The position numbers and the translations under genes were made by a program. A stretch of DNA of 64,000 bases from Micropterus salmoides (Eukaryota > Chordata > Actinopteri > Centrarchiformes > Centrarchidae), in assembly GCF_014851395.1 (NCBI RefSeq), contig NW_024044348.1, forward strand, positions 22,090,390 to 22,154,389, read 5' to 3'. Under the pieces are notes generated by a model. That model searched no databases, was not told the DNA's origin, and saw only the letters and a program-made list of their open reading frames with translations. Below, piece after piece: positions 37,066 through 46,000 of the stretch. Numbering within the stretch: the first letter of the stretch is position 1; each line of letters begins with the position of its first letter.

Positions 37066-40000
37066 TATAACTTCCTATTCTATTTACTGTATGTTGAGAC
37101 TGCTTTTTTGCTCTTGTTCACCTGTGATAGGGTTCGTTTGTGGCATCCGACATTGAACAGCTGAAACTGGCCATAGAGGAGTGTAAAAAGCTGATTTTAG
37201 AGCTGCCAGAACACTCGGAGAGACAGAAGGACACTGTGGTGAAACTTATCCACCTTCGTCTCAAACTGCAGGAACTTAAGGTCGGAAGTGAGGAGTGGAT
37301 AACATGTTATCATAGTTGGTGCTGGCTCAGGATCGCTTTAACTTCCAAAAATTCATAAGTGACTAAATTTACCTTCATGTTTTTGATTTTGTGGAATGAA
37401 CAGCTGTACACAAATGTCAGCAGATGGAAATGTATTATCTGAAGCATGCATTTTTACTGTGTTTCTGGAGAGGCATTTTCTGAAACTACTGCTGCATTCA
37501 AGTGCATTTAGAAATAATAGATTTTAAGGGTTAATCATAACCTAATGGGTGCAATAGTTATAATAGCTGGGGCCTTTAAATTATATTGTAGATGGCCTGT
37601 AGCTGAGAAGTAGGGCTGGGCGATATGGCCAAAAATGTTATCACAATAAAAAATCTTTTTATCATTCAATAACAATAAATATCACAATAAATGTCAAATC
37701 ATATTTCTTTCAAGTTTAAAGGTTGATTTTTGCTCCTGACTGAAAATTCAAGAAACCAGATGGTTTATTGTGGTTTTAAACTTTTCTTTATGGTCAACAA
37801 ACACTTGATGTCAAACAGTGGAACACTTCTGAGGTAGTACATTCAAAACATCCATCCATCCATCCATTGTCAACCGCTTATCCTGCATACAGGGTCGCAG
37901 GGGCTGGAGCCAATCCCAGCTGACATCGGGCGAAAGGTGGGGTACACCCTGGACAGGTCGCCAGTCCATCGCAGAACATTCAAAACAATTATGATCAAAT
38001 CTTATTTAAAAAAAATATGCTAAGTAAATCTTGTTACAGTCCCTTTTCCTCAACAAAATAAATATCTTAATTGAAACATGAAGTCCCTAATTCATTCATG
38101 ATTCAGATTAATTAAATCAAACTTTATTGACGATATGTTGAACATTTGTTATATTGTTATTGAGGAAAATTACATTGCGATAATTATCATTATTGTTTTA
38201 TTGCCCAGCCCTACTGAGAAGTGATGCTTACACATGGAGTGTCAGAGGTAACTGGGAAGAACACAAGAAATTCCGCTGAGCCCACTGTGTGCTAACGACA
38301 CATCAAATAAAGGCTTTCTTCAGCTTTCATTTGATCACGTTGCGCTTTATAAGATAAATGAGAGCAAGCATTGTAGACTTTCTTGGAGACTGATGAGGTG
38401 ATAAACAAGTTTGTGGAGATCAGCAACTTTCTGCTAAAAACTCCTCATTTTTGAAATCGCACATTTTCTGTTTCTTGAGATTTTCTTTAAATTACCAAAA
38501 GGACAGTATTACTTACAGTCTAGTTTCTTGCGGAACACTCACATCAACAAATCAGTTAATCGGTCAATTACTTAAGAGTTCAATTGGGACTTAAATGCGT
38601 TTTATAGAAAAGAGAATGTTAGTGATTTTCTGTGCATTTGTTTTTACTGAGTTTTTTTTTTTTTAACGATATCACATGAAGCAGCTGAATGTCATGTGCA
38701 ATGCTTTATACCACAGGGCAGAGCACTTTATGTTATATAATAAAGCAGCTGAATGTTGAAGTGCCATCTTATGCAAGTTCTATCTAGAGAATAGACATCG
38801 CTTCAAAGGATCAGGATCATACAGCGAGAACAGAAGCACTATGAAAATACGGCAACATAAACAAGTACAAATACTGCATATTTTATTTGTTGAATGTTTT
38901 GGTATTTTGTCCCTTTAAAGGACCCCGAGGAGGATGAGCCTAATCTGAGAGTCCTACTGGAGCACCGCTTTTCCAAGGAAAAGAGCAAGAGTGTGAAACA
39001 GACCTGTGACAAGTGTAGCACTATCATCTGGGGCCTTATCCAGACTTGGTATACCTGCACAGGTGAGACACACCATACAGTGTATCAATCAGATACAGCA
39101 CTATAGAGATATTTTAGTTGCAAAACTTAAAAACAAAAGTTTGTTAAAAAGTCAGACCTCTGTGTAAGATCATACCAGCTCTATCTGAATATCATTTTTT
39201 GTGTTTCATGCACAGGCTCACAATATTCTACTTTCTCAAAGATTAATCTTCAGTCCTACTGTCTCGCTTGTTCTCTCAAAGCTCCCCATGCATACTGTTT
39301 TTCTGAATGGTGGGCTCAGTGGGAGCATCTTTGTACAGCCCTTTGAATCTGTTAACCAGCCCAAACCCATTGCCTGTAGTGATAATGCTTTTATACATTA
39401 AAGATTCATGCCATGTGATCATCCCTTTCTTGTTTCAGGTTGCTATTATCGATGCCATAGTAAGTGTATGAACATGATCACAAAGCCCTGCGTCAGGTCG
39501 AAGGTCAGCCACCAGTCCGAGTATGAGCTCAGCATCTGCCCTGAGATAGGACTAGACCGGCAAGACTACCGTTGTGCGGAATGTCGAACACCTATTTCAC
39601 TGAGTGCGTACAAATTTACTGTGTTGGTTTATGTCTTGCATGTTGATGTATGGAAAACAGAGGATCTAAAGGCAATATGTAGGCTGATTTGAACTTACAT
39701 TTGCTTGACGGGCATGTGCACACAGTTGTAAATAAGGTTACTTTACAGCCATCTAGGAATGACTGAGCTACAAACATTGAGTATGCTTATATTTGATATG
39801 GAACATCATTTTCTGGAGATCTTTATTCTCTCATACATATCTAAATTCCATCCATCGTCAACCGCTTATCCTGTGTACAGGGTCACGGGGGGCTGGAGCC
39901 TATCCCAGCTGACATTGGGCGAAAGGCGGGGTACACCCTGGACAGGTCGCCAGTCCATCGCAGGGCCACACATAGACAGACAACCACTCACACTCACATT

Positions 40001-43000
40001 CATACCTGAGGGCAATTTATAGACACCAATTAACCTAGTCTGCATGTCTTTGGATGGTGGGAGGAAGCCGGAGCTCCCGGAGACAACCCATGCGGACACG
40101 GGGAGGACATGCAAACTCCGCACAGAAAGGCCGGGGCAACTGGGGTTTGAACCCCCGACCTTCTTGCTGTGAGGCGACAGTGCTAACCACTGTACCACCG
40201 CGCCGCCCAACATATCTAAATTCTACATATTTAATTGTGTTTATAATGTTTTTATGTAGATCTTGCTTTCTTTTGATTCATAGTTTGACTGCACTGTGCC
40301 ATCTGTCTTATAGGGGGCGTGCCAAGTGAAGCCAGACAGTGTGACTACACAGGCCAATATTACTGCAGCACATGCCACTGGAATGACACCACCATCGTCC
40401 CAGCTCGCGTCATCCACAACTGGGAGTTTGAACCACGCAAGGTACCCTCTCAACATGTATCCCTTCATCTTTTATATTTCACACTATTAGACTTCTTATA
40501 CCCCTTTGAAACAGGAGTGTATGATGTGTGTTTTCTTTACACGTGTTAAAGCAGCATCTGAGTTACTGGATGAAACTGCTGTCAGACTGTATGTTTTTCT
40601 CTCTTTGTCTCTGTTGGAAGAGACTCAGATCGGGAACTGTACTCTTATATATGTTACTGCGAAACATCAGAATTTCATAGAATTATATTACGGACAAACA
40701 GTCAAAGTCAATTTACTAGTCACGAGGAGTGCTGCACAGCCTGTGAAGGACCTTTTGTCGAGTCTAAGAAAATGTCTTAAGGGGAATCAGCTTAATGTCG
40801 TTAAAACATCAATAACATTAAATTACATTCCCATCTCTAATAGAAATGCCTGTTTATGAAAGCCAGTCAGCATCTGACCCACTTCCACCCAGGTCAGGAG
40901 GAGGGTTGGGAATCCAGGTCAGATGATGCGCATTGACCTATTCAGGCTGTCTACCAATGCAGGTTTAACCCACGTCACTGTGTTGGTATGAAAGGGGTAT
41001 TAGCGTGTTCATGTGGGCATATTCAGTCAGTCTGTGTTCTGACAGTGTGCCTCTTTTTCAGGTTTGTCGCTCCTCATTACGCTACCTGGCCCTGATGCTG
41101 CCACGACCTGTCCTGAAGCTGAAAGAAATCAACCCGCTGCTATTCAACTTTGTGGAGGAACTGGTTGAGATCAGGGTGGGTAGCTTCACTTTTTTGGACG
41201 TACAAGTAAAGATCCAACAAGAAACTGAAGTAAAGATGTTCCCAATGTAGTTAAAACGAAATACAGTTCTGTAATTATCGTTGAATGCTATGTTCTCAGT
41301 TTTAACCTGGAATCCCTTATAAAATGATTTAACCACAACACCTTCATTATAGTTGCTGTTCCATTTGATTTGTCACCCGACCATCCTAGCGCTTTGTCAC
41401 TATATTTTGAATCAGGTGCTATTATGCAGAAAATCAAACAATTTTGATATGGAGTGCTGCTAGCATGTGCAGTGAGATGGAAAATCAACTGCCACTCTGT
41501 GCATTATGTTTGACTAGGAGCAATGTGTGTGTTTGTGTGTGTTTTCCTTTACAGAAACTCCGTCAAGATATTCTGTTGATGAAACCCTATTTTATTACCT
41601 GTAAGGAGGCCATGGAGGCTCGGCTATTACTACAGGTCAGCATCTATGCATAATATCTATTCAACACAAATTAAATTGACTTTGCTTCGTGCAGTTAAAG
41701 CAATAAGTAATATGTTACAACAGCACCACCATGTGTGTGGAAGTTGAAAGTTTAGGCATCTGGAAACGTTCCTGATGTGGACTTGAGACACTAATATAGA
41801 CTTAAGACTTTGCTATTATTGGTGCAAGTTCAGCTGAAATTCTTTTTATAATTAGTATATAAAAATGATAACGTAAACTTGAAAATTAAAAAGTTAAGAA
41901 GTGCCTTCATTCTTTGTGGCATACTTTCAACAAGGTGTTTAACATTCCTCAGAGACTTTGGTCCATATGACATGATAGCATCACACAGTTGCTGCATATT
42001 TGTAATAATAAAATCCATCCATCCATCGTCAACCGCTTATCCTGCGTACAGGGTCGCGGGTGTAATAACAAAATAAGTAAAGTAATATATTATTACTTTT
42101 TAATTACTGTGTAATATTTCTGAGGATTTACTGAAAGAAATGCTATATAAGATACATAACTATGTTTTTAGTTGTGTAGAAAGACCTTATATAATAAACC
42201 GTCTTTATTACCTTGGAATGAGCTATTTATATCTACATAACCGCGGACGTCGCCACGTTGCATCATCATATTTCTACAGTAGAAATATGGGTGTAACAGT
42301 GTAACAGACAGACAAACAGAACTACAGAGCGCCTTTCATCACTAAGTTCTTCTTCTTCTACTTCTGGTAGAATTCAGGCAGTGTAAACATTCATCGCTAC
42401 GTTGTATACATATGTTAGAAGAAGAAGAAGTAGTAACAATATATAGCAGGGGTCGGCAAATAAGTTTGGCATCAGAGCAATATTTTCAACCATTAGATGG
42501 TGGGTAAGAATATAAGACATAATATTGACTTCTACCAACATGCCGTTCGGTTAGCTCAGTCAGTAAAGTGCAGGTCTCACACCCTAAGGGTTGTGAGTTC
42601 ACCTTGGGACAATTCTTTTTTTCTCTCAACAAATGGATTCTGCAGCGACTGCTTCTCTCAGTACAAAATGTGCTGCAGTGTTTGTGCTTCGGTGTTTGAT
42701 CCACATCTATCAGCCTATGGATGCTTTATCATTTCCCTAGTATATCCAGGCAGAGAACATTTAGGGGAATCACGTTTCACCACTAGATGCCACTAAATCT
42801 TACACACTAATCCTTTAAAAGAGTAATAAGTAATGAGTAACTTAGTAATTGCAAAGTCTGAGTAACCTGCCCAACACTGCTCAGTTGTAACGAGCGGTTA
42901 TTTGAGTTATTGTTGCCTTTCTGTCATCTGCCCATTCTCCTCTGTCCTCTGACATCAACAAGGCATTTTCGTCCACACAGCTGCCGCTCTCTGGATAATT

Positions 43001-46000
43001 TCTGTTTTTCGGACCATTCTCTGTGAACCCTAGAGATGGTTGTGTGTTAAAATCCCAGTAGACCAGCAGTTTCTGAAATTTCTTCCCCATTCTGATGCTC
43101 GGTTTGAACTTCAGCAAGTTGTATTGACCACGTCTAAATGCCTAAATGCATTGAGTTGCTGCCATGTGATTGGCTGATTAACTATTTGTGTTAACAAGCA
43201 ATTGAACAGGTGTACCTACTAAAGTGGCCGGTGAGTGTATGTCTGTGTTATTCAGTTTGTCCACTGTACAGCGGGGTAACTAATTAAATTTCAAACAGCT
43301 TTTCCATTTTCATTTTTATATGTTCATAGACACTCCACTTGAGTGTAATTTATGCAATAATAAAATATACACATGTGGAAAGTTATAACACTTTTGAGGA
43401 ATGATATTTTCAAGTTTACGTTATTATAACATACCGGTAGTCCCCTATAGGCTTGTATAGTGTGCATTGATATTTGTGCACAGTCAAAAAGTATATGTAA
43501 TACAGTATCTCACAAAAGTGAGTACACCCCTCACATTTTTGTAAATATCTGATTATATCTTTTCATGTGACAACACTGAAGAAATAACCATCCATCCATC
43601 CATCGTCAACCGCTTATCCTGCATACAGGGTCGCGGTGAAGAAATAACACTTTGCTAAAATGTAAAGTACTAAGTGTACAGCTTGTATAACAGTGTAAAT
43701 TTGCTGTCCCTCAAAATAACACATCACACAGCCATTAATGTCTAAACTGCTCGCAACAAAACTGAGTATACTCCTATGTGAAAATGTCGAAATTGGGCCC
43801 AATTAGCCCTCCCTGGTGTCATGCAACTTGCAAAGTATAATTTCTTCAGTGTTGTCACATGAACATACAGTGGGTACGGAAAGTATTCAGACCCCTTTAA
43901 ATTTTTCACTCTTTGTTTCATTGCAGCCATTTTCCAAAAATCAAAAAACTTCATTTTATTTCTCAGTAATGTACACTCAGCACCCCATCTTGACAGAAAA
44001 AAACAGAAATGTAGAAATTTTTGCAAATTTATTAAAAAAGAAATACTGAAATATCACATGGTCATAAGTATTCAGACCCTTTGCCGTGACACTCATATTT
44101 AACTCAGGTGCTGTCTGTTTCTTCTGATCATCCTTGAGATGGTTCTACACCTTCATTTGAGTCCAGCTGTGTTTGATTATACTGATTGGACCTGATTAGG
44201 AAAGCCACACACCTGTCTATATAAGACCTTACAGCTCACAGTGCATGTCAGAGCAAATGAGAATCATGAGGTCAAAGGAACTGCCTGAAGAGCTCAGAGA
44301 CAGAATTGTGGCAAGGCACGGATCTGGCCAAGGTTACAAAAAAATTTCTGCTGCACTTAAGGTTCCTAAGAGCACAGTGGCCTCCATAATCCTCAAATGG
44401 AAGACGTTTGGGACGACCAGAACCCTTCCTAGAGCTGGCCGTCCGGCCAAACTGAGCTATCGGGGGAGAAGAGCCTTGGTGAGAGAGGTAAAGAAGAACC
44501 CAAAGGTCACTGTGGCTGAGCTCCAGAGATGCAGTCGGGAGATGGGAGAAAGTTGTAGTAAGTCAACCATCACTGCAGCAATCCACCAGTCGGGGCTTTA
44601 TGGCAGGGGCCCGACGGAAGCCTCTCCTCAGTGCAAGACACATGAAAGCCGCATGGAGTTTGCTAAAAAACACCTGAAGGACTCCAAGATGGTGATAAAT
44701 AAGATCCTCTGGTCTGATGAGACCAAGATAGAACTTTTTGGCGTTAATTCTAAGCGGTATGTGTGGAGAAAACCAGGCACTGCTCATCACCTGTCCAATA
44801 CAGTCTCAACAGTGAAGCATGGTGGTGGCAGCATCATGCTGTGGGGGTGTTTTTCAGCTGCAGGGACAGGACGACTGGTTGCAATCGAGGGAAAGATGAA
44901 TGCAGCCAAGTACAGGGATATCCTGGACGAAAACCTTTTCCAGAGTGCTCTGGACCTCAGACTGGGCCGAAGGTTTACCTTCCAACAAGACAATGACCCT
45001 AAGCACACCGCTAAAATAACGAAGGAGTGGCTTCACAACAACTCCGTGGCTGTTCTTGAATGGCCCAGCCAGAGCCCTGACTTAAACCCAATTGAGCATC
45101 TCTGGAGAGACCTGAAAATGGCTGTCCACCAACGTTTACCATCCAACCTGACAGAACTGGAGAGGATCTGCAAGGAGGAATGGCAGAGGATACCCAAATC
45201 CAGATGTGAAAAACTTGTTGCATCTTTCCCAAAACGACTCATGGCTGTATTAGATCAAAAGGGTGCTTCTACTAAATACTGAGCAAAGGGTCTGAATACT
45301 TATGACCATGTGATATTTCAGTTTTTCTTTTTTAATAAATTTGCAAAAATTTCTACATTTCTGTTTTTTTCTGTCAAGATGGGGTGCTGAGTGTATTACT
45401 GAGAAATAAAATGAAGTTTTTTGATTTTTGGAAAATGGCTGCAATGAAACAAAGAGTGAAAAATCTAAAGGGGTCTGAATACTTTCCGTACCCACTGTAT
45501 ATATTAAAAATAATATATAATAATATGAAAAATGAGAGGTGTACTCACTTTTGTGAGATACTGTATATGTTCACAAAAGTTTTTAAAAAACAGTTTTTGT
45601 CCATATTTTGTAATGTTTGTTGCCTTCTGTGATCTCATGAAATGGATTGTCCCTGAGCAAGGTTCGGTCTCATGGCATGCAGGTTGCATACATTTCCCAA
45701 AACAGATTTTCGCAAATTGTTTTCTTTTGTATTTGTGTTCTGCAGTTACAAGATCGGCAGCACTTTGTGGAGAACGATGACATGTACTCACTACAAGATT
45801 TGATTGACATCTCCAGTGGCAGGCTCAGCTGTTCCCTCACAGAGATCCACACTACGTTTGCTAAGCACATCAAACTAGACTGTGAGGTGAGCTCAATCAT
45901 AAAGTGCAAAGAAGACATACTAATGACTTCTTTGTTAGACACATAGCTTAATCTTGTAGTATCCACTATTAGTCAGTAGGCATTTGTTGATGATCACTTG

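Larger units (their letters stand above)
33185..37090 (+). mobile_element. LINE (Rex1/CR1-like) 3' part, split by two insertions
   Basis: Three blocks form one LINE tail on the + strand: 33185-33293, 34127-34281 and 36669-37090. The coding pieces read LRMFYESVVAS, LFAVACWGSRLRVADANRF, KLIRKASVIVGVELDS and later FYPLHDVLLKHRS, which resemble the C-terminus of the reverse-transcriptase ORF. They are frame-broken. A 3' UTR with repeated TGTGCAATATT and an (AT)n run follows and reaches to within about 40 bp of the DEF8 exon at 37131. Confidence 0.7.
43503..45563. mobile_element. Tc1-type MITE (CAGTATCTCACAAAAGTGAG ends) hosting two insertions
   Basis: CAGTATCTCACAAAAGTGAG at 43503 and CTCACTTTTGTGAGATACTG ending 45563 are exact 20-bp inverted repeats, flanked by TA. 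Its own sequence is 43503-43865 plus 45500-45563. A SINE tail and a complete Tc1 interrupt it. No transposase of its own remains. Confidence 0.85.

Noticed and set aside
42541..42610. Functional tRNA gene
   Set aside because: The acceptor and anticodon stems do not pair. Kept only as a SINE head or pseudogene.
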